A DNA stretch of 37,993 bases from an uncultured Eubacterium sp. Its GTDB lineage: Bacteria > Bacillota > Clostridia > Lachnospirales > Lachnospiraceae. The stretch is taken from the NCBI GenBank assembly GCA_910584245.1, contig CAJTZF010000027.1, positions 1 through 37,993 on the forward strand. Reading direction: 5' to 3'. Both the position numbers and the translations under genes were made by a program. The first letter of the stretch is position 1, and each line of letters begins with the position of its first letter. The notes beneath the pieces are model-generated. The model saw only the letters and a list, made by a program, of their open reading frames with translations, did no database searches and was not told the origin of the DNA. Below, one piece after another: positions 16,321 through 24,982 of the stretch.

Positions 16321-19300
16321 TCATTTTACTCTTATCTTGACCTTTTTATACAATCCATTCCGCGCAACGCAATAGATATAACAGGTTCCGCTTCTTACTC
16401 CGGTAACGGTCCCCTTCTTTGATACCTTTGCGATAGACGGATCTGATGCGATATAGCGCACCTTTCTTTCTGCTTTTTTCAACTTTCTGCCAGTCACCCT
16501 TACTCCAAACCTAGCCGTCTTTTTGCATTTCACGCTCACAAGCCGGCGCTTAACCTTTATCTTTACAGGATCGCCATATTTTCCACCCCTTGTCATACTG
16601 TAGACAGGCAGGGATTTACATATTATCACCCGCTTCCCGCCGATCCTTTTATACGCCGCCACATAATACTTATACTGCGTTCCCTTTTTCAATTTTGTAC
16701 GCTTCCACCTGCGGGCCTTTTTATTGACCGTTCGGAGACGTTTATATTTGGCATTGGATTTTGCCCCGTAAATATAATATCCATCCGCCGATTTGACTGA
16801 ATCCCAGCGGATCACTTGCAACGCTTTTGAAGAAGAAACCTTCGCAAAAAACAAATTTGGCGTGACACCACTTTCCTCACCGGGATGGAAATCTGTCTCA
16901 CCTGGCAAAACAGAACCGGGATCATCCGGCGCTTTGGACGGAATCGTAGACGGTTGGGCAGACGGCTTACCGTCAGGTGCGTCTGTCGGCCGCATCGAAG
17001 GAATTTCCGTCGGCACCTTAGTTGGCGCTGGGGATTCCGGCGGCACTTCTGTCGGCAATTCCGTTTGCTCCGGCGGCGATGCGGGCGGCTCTGTAGCGGG
17101 CGTTCCCGTTGGTTTCAACGTCGGCAAAACGGATGGTACCGGCGACTGCCCCGGCTGCTCCGTTGGTTTCGGCGATGCGGGCGGCTCCGTAGCAGGTGTT
17201 CCCGTTGGTTTCAACGTCGGCAAAACGGATGGTACCGGCGACTGCCCCGGCTGCTCCGTTGGTTTCGGCGATGCGGGCGGCGTCTCTAACGGCATTCCAG
17301 ATGGTGTTACCGTAGGAGCAGCTGTCGGTGACACCGATGGAAGCGGAGATTGCTCCGGAGACTCCGTTGGCGTCGGTTCCTCACCAGCTCCGTAAATAGA
17401 TTCTTTAAAATCCTCTGTCTGGAATAAATACGCCCTGAATATTTCTGCTTTCAGAAGTTCTACCTGTGTCGCCTGCGCACGGATATTATTCGAACCGCCA
17501 GGGAGCGGATTCACGTTCTTTAAGTCACTCTCCACCGCTTCTTTCATTAATTGACGCAACGTATCAAAATTCTTAACCGTAACGGACTGGTCCTTCCATC
17601 GAATGGTCACTGGCTTTAATTCCCCGGCCTTTTCAATTCTTTTCTGAAACATAGCCTTTTTAAATTCGGCCATTGTTCCATATGTGCCTCCAAATATTTT
17701 ATTTAAAACATAGGTGTCAGATAATATAGTCTGCTCGGACTGGGCAGCTTGTTTATACTGGTTCGATATATAAGGTATCATACCATTGTAATATCCGTAT
17801 TCGGCAAGCAGTTCAAATGCCTGACGGCGTATCATGACATCGCCGCTGACACCTGCGTCGTTTTGTACCCCTGCGTAGTTGGCACTGAACAGAGGTACGA
17901 CATAATAACCATTGCTCGCCATAGTTCCCGTCGTCTGTGTCCCATTTACCTCATACCGGGATACGATAATACTATCACGGATCAGGTCATCTATTGTATT
18001 TAGCTGCTCCGCCTCTTCGAGCGTCAGCTCCCTCACAGAATCCAGATAATGCTTGGATCCCTCGTCCCCCGGGTTTGGTCTCTTCTTTGTATCTTCAACC
18101 TGCTCAAGCTTATGGAACCACTTCTTTTTCTCCTCTGGCGTTTTCGATAGCATAATATCTGCTTCCGTATAATCCAGCGTATAAACAACGTCCAAAATCC
18201 CGCTCATATACTCCTGCATGTCTGCCTCATCCTGGAAACGCCCAGGCTGCGCATTATGTAACCGCTCATTATTCGTGAGGCGGTCATAAATCAGATTCAG
18301 GTTAAAAACAGGGGGATCATTCAGTTCATATGGTTCAAACATTCCCCTCGTATATACTTCCGCCTGCATACCATCCCTCGCACCATACCCATTCAGTATA
18401 AGCGAAGAAACAAGAAGATGAGTCAATTCATGGGCATAGGTCGCAAGTCCCCGCTCTGTCAATGCCTTCGACAAGTAATAGCGGACACCGCTACCATCTG
18501 CCATGCCGTCTGAAAACATAAAAGAACCATATAAATTCAAAGGTGTAAAAAACTCCTTGACGCCAATCGAGGCATCTTTCCCAAATTTAGCGGACCACTC
18601 TTGCGACGCACTGTCTGACGTATCCGAATAAATCCGCAAACTGTCCATAACAATACGGTTTGTCGAGAGCAGTCCCCGTTTCTCCGGCTGGGCAATCCGA
18701 TACCACAAATCAATAAACTCCCTCTGCTGCCTGGCCGCCTGCTCTAGCTGCTGACGGAACTCCTCCTGTTTTTCCCTGTAAAGGGCTGGATCCGTATCTT
18801 TCAAATTCCTGTCCACATAACAATCCACGATTCCAAATGTGATCGTAGCGGAATTGGCAATGACATATATACTATCCTCCGATACCGTGAGCAATGGAAG
18901 GATGTAAGACCGAAATAACGTGTCATTATACAACCTGTTGTATAACCCTGCCTCCTTTGCATTGTTCCACGAGGATTGCTCCTCCACTATAAATGCATGG
19001 CCCGCCTGTATAAACCATTCTTCCATCGGTATATCCGAAATCCACTTCTGCCTGTTTTCCTCCAGAAAAGCACCCAAAGTCATAGAAGAAGTAATATATG
19101 AAAATAATTTTCCCCACCCAAATAAATTCGCGCTATTGGATACTTTTAATGTGTCTCCTCCTGCACTCCCGATTTTAATCAGCCAGTCCAATATGTCTGT
19201 CTGGACCCCATATGCCCCCGGCTCATATAGAATGACATCTTTAATATTCTTATCTCCCATATTGAAGTCATACAATCTCCCAACATACGCCAGCCCCAAA

Positions 19301-19746
19301 AGAAGCTTTTCTTTATTTTGAAGTATTTTTTCTGTAAGAAAAGTTTCCCCTTTATTTTGTGCGTTGGCGTCACCATCTACGATCCTCTGGATAATCCGTT
19401 CAATTTCTCCCTGTACTTCTATAAATACCTCTCTAAAAGATGTGACCTGCAAATTGTCCCAGTTCAGTTCCCTTACAGCTTCATCGTCACTGATATCCGC
19501 AATATTTCTCCCATCGCGCTTTGAGATCTCTATCTTTTTATTCAGCTTATCCGCCATCGAATACCGGGATGGCGCCAGCAATGCGGCTACTGTCGCATCC
19601 GTATCATAATCAACCGATTTCAATGTTGCCGCCGTATTCTGGCTCACCGTTTCACCACAACTGGCCGCCAAAGAATCAATAGAGGGAAAGAACACCACTA
19701 CCATCATCATAAATACCGCCGCTATGATTATTCCTAATTTTTTCAT
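16321..19746 (-). CDS. Secreted ZmpB/M26-like zinc metalloprotease with proline-rich stalk
   Basis: This 1141-residue exported protein has an N-terminal signal peptide (hydrophobic to about residue 22, then SLAASC). A large helical region follows, with a zinc protease site YAHELTHLLVSS (His439, Glu440, His443). Twenty residues later comes a probable third ligand Glu463 in a block GYGARDGMQAEVYTRGM, which resembles the C-terminal domain of streptococcal ZmpA/B/C (peptidase M26). A proline-rich stalk spans about 785-965 and includes two 32-residue repeats. The end (about 970-1141) holds a fibronectin type III-like domain and a BIG_2-like Ig domain (IASDPSIAKVSKKGTVTGV). No C-terminal LPXTG anchor or membrane tail is present, so wall binding would rest on the end domains. 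AAAGGAGGACGG lies before the ATG. The substrate is unknown; host glycoproteins are a plausible guess. Confidence 0.82.
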   Translation of the reverse strand: MKKLGIIIAAVFMMMVVVFFPSIDSLAASCGETVSQNTAATLKSVDYDTDATVAALLAPSRYSMADKLNKKIEISKRDGRNIADISDDEAVRELNWDNLQVTSFREVFIEVQGEIERIIQRIVDGDANAQNKGETFLTEKILQNKEKLLLGLAYVGRLYDFNMGDKNIKDVILYEPGAYGVQTDILDWLIKIGSAGGDTLKVSNSANLFGWGKLFSYITSSMTLGAFLEENRQKWISDIPMEEWFIQAGHAFIVEEQSSWNNAKEAGLYNRLYNDTLFRSYILPLLTVSEDSIYVIANSATITFGIVDCYVDRNLKDTDPALYREKQEEFRQQLEQAARQQREFIDLWYRIAQPEKRGLLSTNRIVMDSLRIYSDTSDSASQEWSAKFGKDASIGVKEFFTPLNLYGSFMFSDGMADGSGVRYYLSKALTERGLATYAHELTHLLVSSLILNGYGARDGMQAEVYTRGMFEPYELNDPPVFNLNLIYDRLTNNERLHNAQPGRFQDEADMQEYMSGILDVVYTLDYTEADIMLSKTPEEKKKWFHKLEQVEDTKKRPNPGDEGSKHYLDSVRELTLEEAEQLNTIDDLIRDSIIVSRYEVNGTQTTGTMASNGYYVVPLFSANYAGVQNDAGVSGDVMIRRQAFELLAEYGYYNGMIPYISNQYKQAAQSEQTILSDTYVLNKIFGGTYGTMAEFKKAMFQKRIEKAGELKPVTIRWKDQSVTVKNFDTLRQLMKEAVESDLKNVNPLPGGSNNIRAQATQVELLKAEIFRAYLFQTEDFKESIYGAGEEPTPTESPEQSPLPSVSPTAAPTVTPSGMPLETPPASPKPTEQPGQSPVPSVLPTLKPTGTPATEPPASPKPTEQPGQSPVPSVLPTLKPTGTPATEPPASPPEQTELPTEVPPESPAPTKVPTEIPSMRPTDAPDGKPSAQPSTIPSKAPDDPGSVLPGETDFHPGEESGVTPNLFFAKVSSSKALQVIRWDSVKSADGYYIYGAKSNAKYKRLRTVNKKARRWKRTKLKKGTQYKYYVAAYKRIGGKRVIICKSLPVYSMTRGGKYGDPVKIKVKRRLVSVKCKKTARFGVRVTGRKLKKAERKVRYIASDPSIAKVSKKGTVTGVRSGTCYIYCVARNGLYKKVKIRVK
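17078..17269. repeat. Two tandem 96-bp repeats in the protease stalk
   Basis: Units at 17078-17173 and 17174-17269 are nearly identical, differing at a few bases near their starts. Each encodes 32 residues rich in Pro, Thr and Ser (with KPTEQPGQSPVPSVLPTLKP as its core). Such repeats can expand or contract by slippage and alter stalk length. Confidence 0.9.
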
Positions 19747-19821
19747 ATACCGTCCTCCTTTATTTTTGTAATGATTCGATTCTGAATCTAAACTTACGCC
19801 ATTATACTAGATTATTATATG

Positions 19822-19850
19822 ATTATACACGATTGTGTCAGCTATGGCAA
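19822..19850 (-). promoter_or_regulatory. Promoter of the secreted protease
   Basis: On the minus strand TTGCCA (19845-19850) and TATAAT (19822-19827) are 17 bp apart. A second TATAAT-like box follows at 19801-19806. The transcript leader would be about 70 bases. Confidence 0.6.
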
Positions 19851-19893
19851 CAAAAACCAGACTTATTTGGCTCTGTCGTCAAAATAGTTTTTT

Positions 19894-19922
19894 ATTACAT
19901 ACATATCAAAAATATGTATAAT
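19894..19922 (+). promoter_or_regulatory. Promoter of the methyltransferase gene
   Basis: ATTACA (19894-19899) and TATAAT (19917-19922) are 17 bp apart, about 65 bp upstream of the methyltransferase start. The region is AT-rich and divergent from the protease promoter. Confidence 0.55.
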
Positions 19923-19986
19923 GTTAAATGAAAATAATTAACATTTGATCGCAGGAATAACGCTTTGAAAGAAGGTCGCCTTATTT

Positions 19987-21567
19987 ATGGATGCATTTTT
20001 ACAAAAAGATAAAACTTCCACCTTTATTGACAATATGTCATTACCAATTCATAGATGGTTTAGATATTCGGCCGGTTTCTCTGCCCAGTGGGTGGAAGAA
20101 ACTATCCTGGCATATATTTCCCAATCGTGCGAAAATAACCGCATTAAAGTTCTGGATCCTTTCGCCGGTTCGGGAACAACATTGTTATCGTGCGATAAGT
20201 TAGGTGTTATTTCTTATGGTTATGAATCACACCCATTAATATATAAAATTGCGGATAGGAAGTTACTTTGGCCAACAAACCCCGACCATTTTTTGCAGAC
20301 AGCTAATAATCTGCTGGCACTTGCCCAAAATAACCATTCGGCAATTGACGATTATCCGAATATTGTTTTGAAATGTTACGATGATAAAAATCTCACAGAA
20401 ATTGATCACTTAAAAAAAGCATTAAGTTCCTATACCGATTCCTCTTCCCCCCGCATATGAACTATCATGGCTGGCTTTCGTCTCAATGTTACGCGCCTCT
20501 TCCCATGCGGGGACTGCCACATGGCAATACGTATTGCCTAATAAGAAAAAAGCAAAAGTGCTAACTGCCTTTGATACATTTTCCAGGCAAGTTGATTTGA
20601 TGTATGAGGACATGAAAATATATCAGGTAAATCAGGCAAAACCATGTTCCACATTGATAAATCACGACGCCCGGATGCCATCGCCTATAGAAGGGGGTAG
20701 TATTGATCTTATAATTACATCCCCGCCTTACGCAAATAATTATGACTATGCAGATGCGACAAAGTTAGAATTATGCGTATTGGGAGAAATAAATTCATGG
20801 GGAGAGTTACAGGACAAAATCAGGCCAGGATTAGTGCGTTCCTGCTCACAAATGGTTTCAAGAGAAAGAAAAGATACCTTTCTCTATTTAGAGGACCCTT
20901 TACTTAAACCAATATACAAAGAGATAATGGATGTATGTACAAAGTTAGATTTAGAAAAAGAAAATCATGGGGGAAAGAAAAACTATCACACAATGATAGC
21001 ATTATATTTCTTTGATTTAGCAAAGGTATGGCAGCATTTAAGATATGTCTGCAAAAAGGGGCGACGGTTTGTTTTGTCATCGGCGATTCCGCACCATATG
21101 GAGTATATGTTCCCGTGGATGAATGGTTAGGCCGGTTGGCTGTCGCAGCAGGCTTTAAGGAGTTTTATTTCGAAAAAACCAGAGACCGGAATGTAAAATG
21201 GAAAGACATTAATGGAAATACCCACAAACTAGATATCGTAATTGAATGTGAGGGATCCGAAATAAAACTTGGAAAGCCCAGGACATTTATAGAAATAACT
21301 TGGCACAGATATACAAAACACTCAAAAAATAAAGTGCAGGAAATATCAGCGGCTATTAAGCCGTTAGTAAGCCGTTATAGTGAATCCAGTCCTTTTTATG
21401 GCGCCGTTTTGGCGGGTGAATTTACAACAAATTCAATGAACCACATGAAGTCGGAGGGATTTCAATTGCTATACTTCCCTATTAATGCAATTGAAAAAGC
21501 CTTTGCTTCCCACGGTCTCAACGTACATTGGAACGAGAACACTTCCGAACAGGAATTTAAAATGTAG
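19987..21567 (+). pseudogene. DNA methyltransferase broken by two frameshifts
   Basis: Three consecutive reading frames together spell one amino-methyltransferase of about 525 residues. The first part (19987-20460) has PIHRWFRYSAGFSAQWV and the SAM-binding motif DPFAGSGTT. The second has the catalytic motif TSPPYANNYDY. The third (from about 21060) has CFVIGDSAPYGVYVPVDEWL and ends at 21567. The order of motif I before motif IV and the TSPPY sequence fit an N4-cytosine or N6-adenine methyltransferase. The first break is an extra C in the run 20447-20452; removing it joins SSYTDSSS to PAYELSWLAF. The second is a missing G in the run 21058-21061; adding it joins VCKKG to ATVCFVIGD. No restriction endonuclease gene is recognised beside it. 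It could be a decayed gene, a phase-variable gene or a consequence of sequencing errors. Confidence 0.85.
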
Positions 21568-21578
21568 CCTATCCCGAG

Positions 21579-21860
21579 TGGGGGGTGCGGACATTTTCCT
21601 AGACTGGTTAAGCTGCCAATCCAAGACTCTGTCTGTACTCCCTTGGGATCATATTTCCAAGTGAAATTTTGATTCTCTTTTCGTTATACCATATCAGATA
21701 TTCATTCAGTATGTCAATGGATTCCTGGATGCTGACGCCTGTCCAGTCCCTGTTATAAAACATTTCGTTTTTTAAACGGCCAAACAGTCCTTCACAGGCA
21801 GAGTTGTCAGGGGAGCATCCTTTCTTTGCCATAGAGCGTTCAAGCCCTGCCTGTTCCATA
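21579..21860 (-). mobile_element. IS3-family insertion sequence remnant (3' end)
   Basis: The minus strand encodes the last 80 or so residues of an IS3-family (IS150-like) OrfB transposase: GLERSMAKKGCSPDNSACEG, LFGRLKNEMFYNRDW, and YLIWYNEKRIKISLGNMIP. These match the end of the rve integrase core, including the last acidic residue region. A probable terminal repeat begins with TGGGGGGTGCGGACATTTTC at 21579. The 5' part of the IS and the other terminus are not in the window, so this is a deletion remnant fused to the neighbouring gene. Confidence 0.8.
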
Positions 21861-22732
21861 CCTGACTCACCCGGAACGCCTAGTGCCATTGTCAATGCAT
21901 CATTTATTAACGGTTCAATCATGGAAATATAATTCTTTAATTCAAAAACTTTTGCTAAAATCCATTCCACAGATTCTTTCAAATCTTTTACTATATAAAC
22001 TTTCTCAAATGATATTCCATACTTCAAATCAAGTTGCAAATCCTCAGTCCGTTTCATATTCTCTTTTAATACTGCGGCAAATAAGCGAAATTCCCATAAC
22101 CGTGGTTTCTCAACTGCCATTTCAAATACTTCCCCAAAGTAACTCATTACCTTCTTGGAGATACCATTTTCATATTTGTGCATGCGTAATACTAGACTAT
22201 CACTAAGTAAATTTGCAATTTGTACCCTTAAACTTTCAACTATATTTTCAACGCACTCAAATTCAAAAGTCCATTTATTATCTTCACTCCTTATTTGCTG
22301 GACAAACTCAAATAAACTTGTGTTATCAACTATTCCTGAAAAATCTGTATTAGGCTCATTTTCCCACTTGGGCAATGTTTCAATAATACTCTTATGAATA
22401 AATATATAAATTGGAATCCCTTTCGCTTTTGCATGGAGATATTCTATATTGGTTATAGATTTTTTCTTATCTTCCATGACGTGTCCATATCTTGTTCCCA
22501 CAATTAATATAAAAATATCTGCCTTTGTGTCAACATTATCTACACAATTTTCAAATGTATCTCTTTCTGGTGAAATTGGGAATTCCATGTATTCTGACAA
22601 AATAGTTTCATAACCTAATTGTTGTTCAAAAAAATCTTTTATTTCTTTTCTTACACTATTTAAATCATAACAAGTAGAACTAACAAACACTGTTGGTTTT
22701 CTTGTAATATTATTAGTCATACCCATTTCCAT
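21608..22732 (-). CDS. DUF4062 protein with its C-terminus replaced by a transposase tail
   Basis: Residues 1-100 form a DUF4062 domain (KPTVFVSSTCYDLNSVRKEI, SEYMEFPISPERDTFENC, ADIFILIVGTRYGH). This TIR-like fold is often at the front of large defence or signalling ATPases. Residues 100-290 are a helical region of unknown role. From about residue 290 the sequence switches to the IS3 transposase C-terminus, so the native 3' end is lost and the product is a chimera. The start at 22732 has TTAGGAGGAAAT immediately upstream; a promoter lies at 22818-22846. The gene is more AT-rich than its neighbours, which suggests transfer. A working protein is doubtful. Confidence 0.8.
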   Translation of the reverse strand: MEMGMTNNITRKPTVFVSSTCYDLNSVRKEIKDFFEQQLGYETILSEYMEFPISPERDTFENCVDNVDTKADIFILIVGTRYGHVMEDKKKSITNIEYLHAKAKGIPIYIFIHKSIIETLPKWENEPNTDFSGIVDNTSLFEFVQQIRSEDNKWTFEFECVENIVESLRVQIANLLSDSLVLRMHKYENGISKKVMSYFGEVFEMAVEKPRLWEFRLFAAVLKENMKRTEDLQLDLKYGISFEKVYIVKDLKESVEWILAKVFELKNYISMIEPLINDALTMALGVPGESGMEQAGLERSMAKKGCSPDNSACEGLFGRLKNEMFYNRDWTGVSIQESIDILNEYLIWYNEKRIKISLGNMIPREYRQSLGLAA

Positions 22733-22817
22733 ATTTCCTCCTAACATAATATTTACCAGTCACTACCATCTACAGCATACGAATTGTTTAATACCTTATC
22801 AGCTAATTACAATCCAC

Positions 22818-22846
22818 ATTATAACAAAGGCTCCTTTCCTTTACAA
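22818..22846 (-). promoter_or_regulatory. Promoter of the DUF4062 gene
   Basis: On the minus strand TTGTAA (22841-22846) and TATAAT (22818-22823) are 17 bp apart. The start codon follows about 85 bases later. Confidence 0.6.
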
Positions 22847-22934
22847 TCATTAACTACAAAACGAAAAAGCCGATGTTTCCAACATAACAAAAGAGCAACC
22901 GTTTCCGATTGCCCTGTTCTCCTTCTTATCTAAT

Positions 22935-23333
22935 TCAATATCTTTCTATAAATTCACTCATCGTCATAATCTCCGGGTATTCTGTCTCCACCACCCGCAA
23001 ATCCTTATCCCCGGTTACCAGTATATCAATATTTTCCAAAATGGCAGTGGCAAGGATTGGCGTATCCTTACTGTCCCTTACCGCAGGAAAATCTTCCAAA
23101 TTTAAGTCCTTTGGCGTATAGACCAGTTCAAAGGGCAGTTCATAGAAAAACTGCTCCAGAATCTTTTTCCGTCCTGGGAACTTCCTGTCTACCACAAGCC
23201 GCAGTTCTTCAATCACATAGTCGCATAACACAATTCGGTTCCCAAGCCCCACCCGTCCGGTAAATTCCCTCGTCACCCCGGAGGGAAAGAAGATGATGGA
23301 AATCAGTATATTCGTATCTAGCATAATCCTCAT
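22935..23333 (-). CDS. PIN-domain toxin
   Basis: This 132-residue protein is a PIN-domain ribonuclease of the putative-toxin family. Acidic residues that bind the metal are visible: Asp in MRIMLDTNILIS, Glu in DYVIEELRLVV, Asp in RDSKDTPILATAI, and the Asp pair in LVTGDKDLR. It should cleave RNA when the antitoxin is degraded. It starts 3 bp after the antitoxin stop, with GGGGGAG upstream, so the two are translated together. Confidence 0.9.
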   Translation of the reverse strand: MRIMLDTNILISIIFFPSGVTREFTGRVGLGNRIVLCDYVIEELRLVVDRKFPGRKKILEQFFYELPFELVYTPKDLNLEDFPAVRDSKDTPILATAILENIDILVTGDKDLRVVETEYPEIMTMSEFIERY

Positions 23334-23336
23334 CTG

Positions 23337-23594
23337 TTATCTCCCCCTGCGTTCTTCCCGGATTTCCCTCACATAGTCCTGCATCTCCTTTTCAGACTGG
23401 AAGCCGGCCTCTGCCGCTGCGCCACGGAAGCCTTCCTCCACACGTTTAAACGCCATGTTTACCGCATTCTCGATATAAAATCTCCCGTTTTCCTCCAGTA
23501 TCAGTACCTTATCCCCGGTATTCAGATGCAGGCGGTTTCTTACAGATATGGGTATGGTAATCTGCCCCTTGCTCGATATTTTTGCGATTTCCAT
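23337..23594 (-). CDS. AbrB/MazE-type antitoxin
   Basis: This 85-residue protein has an N-terminal SpoVT/AbrB swapped-hairpin DNA-binding domain (ISSKGQITIPISVRNRLHL, GDKVLILEENGRFYI) and a helical charged C-terminal tail expected to block the PIN toxin. It is the first gene of the pair. GGAGGGAAGGGCAG precedes the ATG. A 13-bp palindrome overlaps the -10 box upstream and is a reasonable site for autoregulation. Confidence 0.9.
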   Translation of the reverse strand: MEIAKISSKGQITIPISVRNRLHLNTGDKVLILEENGRFYIENAVNMAFKRVEEGFRGAAAEAGFQSEKEMQDYVREIREERRGR

Positions 23595-23639
23595 CTGCCC
23601 TTCCCTCCTTTGCTCTCTTTAATTTCTTTACTTCCTTTA

Positions 23640-23673
23640 CCTATAGTATAGGCGTTTTTTGTTCTTTATGCAA
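23640..23673 (-). promoter_or_regulatory. Promoter and possible operator of the toxin-antitoxin pair
   Basis: On the minus strand TTGCAT (23668-23673) and TATACT (23645-23650) are 17 bp apart. The -10 box sits inside the perfect palindrome CCTATAGTATAGG (23640-23652), a plausible operator for the AbrB-type antitoxin. So the pair has its own promoter within the ICE context. Confidence 0.65.
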
Positions 23674-23736
23674 GAGAATTCCTAAAATAAAAACGGATTC
23701 TTTTTCCTGTCGTATTTCCTCGTTTCCAATGACCGT

Positions 23737-24350
23737 CTACAAACCCATCATCTCTTTTACGATCCGATCAGATGCCTTTACCGCTCCCACCAGAATCAGC
23801 AGGTTAAATACCAGTTCTCCGATATATTCCCATACAATCGTTACAGCAGACATATCCCCGCTTCCTATCGCGGGCGGGCTTGCCGCAAATGCAGAAAATA
23901 TAATACATGCCAACGCAATAACTGCCCCTTCTAAGCATACCCCCGCATAGGAACGGATAAAGTTCTTTCCGATAGCCTGTGTCGGTTCGCCTGCAAATGC
24001 AGCGACTGGGATGGGTGCGATCGCTGTGTACATATATAACTTGAACATTCTGCCGTATACGGTCAGTATCATGATAAATGACAAAATGGTAATCAGAAGA
24101 CTGCCAAGCAGCGTCACAATCCAGAGCGGAATGGATTCCAGCATTCCCACGGACTCCGCCTTTTCTACAACAGCCTTTGGAAGCTGCGTGACATTGCCTC
24201 CCGTCATGCCCGATTTTTCCATAATCGTAGAAACGATTCCCTGCACAATCGAGAAAATGGCCGTCATCAGTTCCATGCCATATTTTACCGCCCCCTGTGC
24301 CAATGCGAAACGGATAAAGGCTTTCAGGACATGCTCTGGCTTTTTCATAT
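23737..24350 (-). pseudogene. C-terminal part of the split VirB6/TrbL-like conjugation protein
   Basis: This segment encodes about 203 residues of a polytopic inner-membrane channel protein of type IV conjugation systems. It begins ...KKPEHVLKAFIRFALAQ and carries the conserved segments IPLWIVTLLGSLLI, FIMILTVYGRMFKLYMYTAI, FAGEPTQAIGKNFI and IGELVFNLLILVGAVKASD. It has at least four membrane segments. The N-terminal part of the same protein is found 13 kb away at 37414-37645. The codons just upstream (Leu-Ala-Asp-Met) line up with Phe-Ala-Asp-Val at the end of that part. An in-frame stop lies in the element end, and no ribosome site is seen before the first Met, so this half is unlikely to be functional. 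Confidence 0.85.
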
Positions 24351-24373
24351 CTGCTAAATTCCATTAGAGAACA
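24346..24373. other. Left attachment site of the inner element
   Basis: The core CATATCTGCT (24346-24355) joins ICE sequence on the left to element sequence on the right. The arm AATTCCATTAGAGAACA (24357-24373) matches the reverse complement of the right-end arm at 15 of 17 bases, as expected for the two half-sites of a serine-recombinase attP. Confidence 0.75.
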
Positions 24374-24423
24374 TATCAGAAAAACGTCCCAATATCCGAA
24401 GATACAAGAGCGTTATCAATCTG

Positions 24424-24897
24424 TTATGGGCAGAGATATTTTTTCATCTGCGCTTTTATTTTTTCTTTGGCAAGAACAACAGACCGCCTAACCGCCTGTG
24501 CCGTACAATGCTCCATTGCAGCAATCTCATAGTAATTGAAATCGTACTCGTAATAGAGCAGGAAACGCCGTCTTTGTATCTCTGGCAGAGCCGCAATGAT
24601 ACGGTGGAGCAGCTCGGAGCGTTCCTGCTCGATAATCAGCTCGTCAACACTTTTCGGCGTAACCCTTGACCTTTTGTTAAGTGCTTCATCGGAAAGCTCG
24701 AAAAATTCTTTGTGGCGTTCATCCGATTGTAGCAGGTTACGGTTTCTGCGCTCCATCTGCCGAAACTCTATAAAGAATTGTTCAGACACCTCTAATTCGT
24801 GATAGCTGCCTTGCCCGTCCTTAAAGCTGATAAAATACCTTGTGCCGTTTTCCGCCGCTTCCTCCCGAAGCGTATATGTCTTAACTCGGTATGCCAT
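24424..24897 (-). CDS. Small sigma-70 region 4-like protein
   Basis: This 157-residue protein has a C-terminal helix-turn-helix like sigma region 4: LHRIIAALPEIQRRRFLLYY, then YYEIAAMEHCTAQAVRRSVVLAKEKI. The N-terminal half has a short beta-rich part (YRVKTYTLREEA, GTRYFISFKDGQGSYHELEV). No region 2 is visible, so it is probably not a full sigma factor; similar proteins in Firmicutes mobile elements are annotated as sigma factors or sigma-like regulators. The ATG at 24897 has AGGAGGAAAAAC upstream; a terminator-like hairpin stands directly before that site. It is the element gene nearest the left end. Confidence 0.75.
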   Translation of the reverse strand: MAYRVKTYTLREEAAENGTRYFISFKDGQGSYHELEVSEQFFIEFRQMERRNRNLLQSDERHKEFFELSDEALNKRSRVTPKSVDELIIEQERSELLHRIIAALPEIQRRRFLLYYEYDFNYYEIAAMEHCTAQAVRRSVVLAKEKIKAQMKKYLCP

Positions 24898-24922
24898 TAT
24901 GTTTTTCCTCCTGCGAAAAAAT

Positions 24923-24963
24923 AGGGCGAAAGGTTTTTGACCTCTCACCCCATAGCCCGCAGG
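24923..24963 (-). terminator. Hairpin before the first sigma-like gene, copy of one at the right end
   Basis: On the minus strand GGGTGAGAGGT and ACCTTTCGCCC can pair around a CAAAA loop, followed by TATTTTTT just before the ribosome site of the gene at 24897. It may end the preceding transcript or act as an attenuator. A related 40-base sequence lies at 37222-37261 in the same orientation. Confidence 0.5.
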
Positions 24964-24982
24964 CAAATGTAATTTTCTTCCC

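Noticed and set aside
16870..16930. LPG-type motifs near the end of the protease stalk considered as a sortase signal
   Set aside because: They read LPGET and similar, lie more than 170 residues from the C-terminus, and no membrane helix or basic tail follows.
17078..17269. Considered as a CRISPR-like repeat array
   Set aside because: The repeats are directly adjacent, in frame with the protein and without spacers.
16793..17395. A 200-codon plus-strand frame opposite the protease stalk
   Set aside because: It is the complement of the proline/threonine repeat, whose skewed composition keeps the reverse frame open. It has no ribosome site or known domain.
23804..24364. A 186-codon frame overlapping the virB6 C-terminal part
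   Set aside because: It is a shifted frame of the virB6 sequence, rich in Cys and Arg and without membrane segments.
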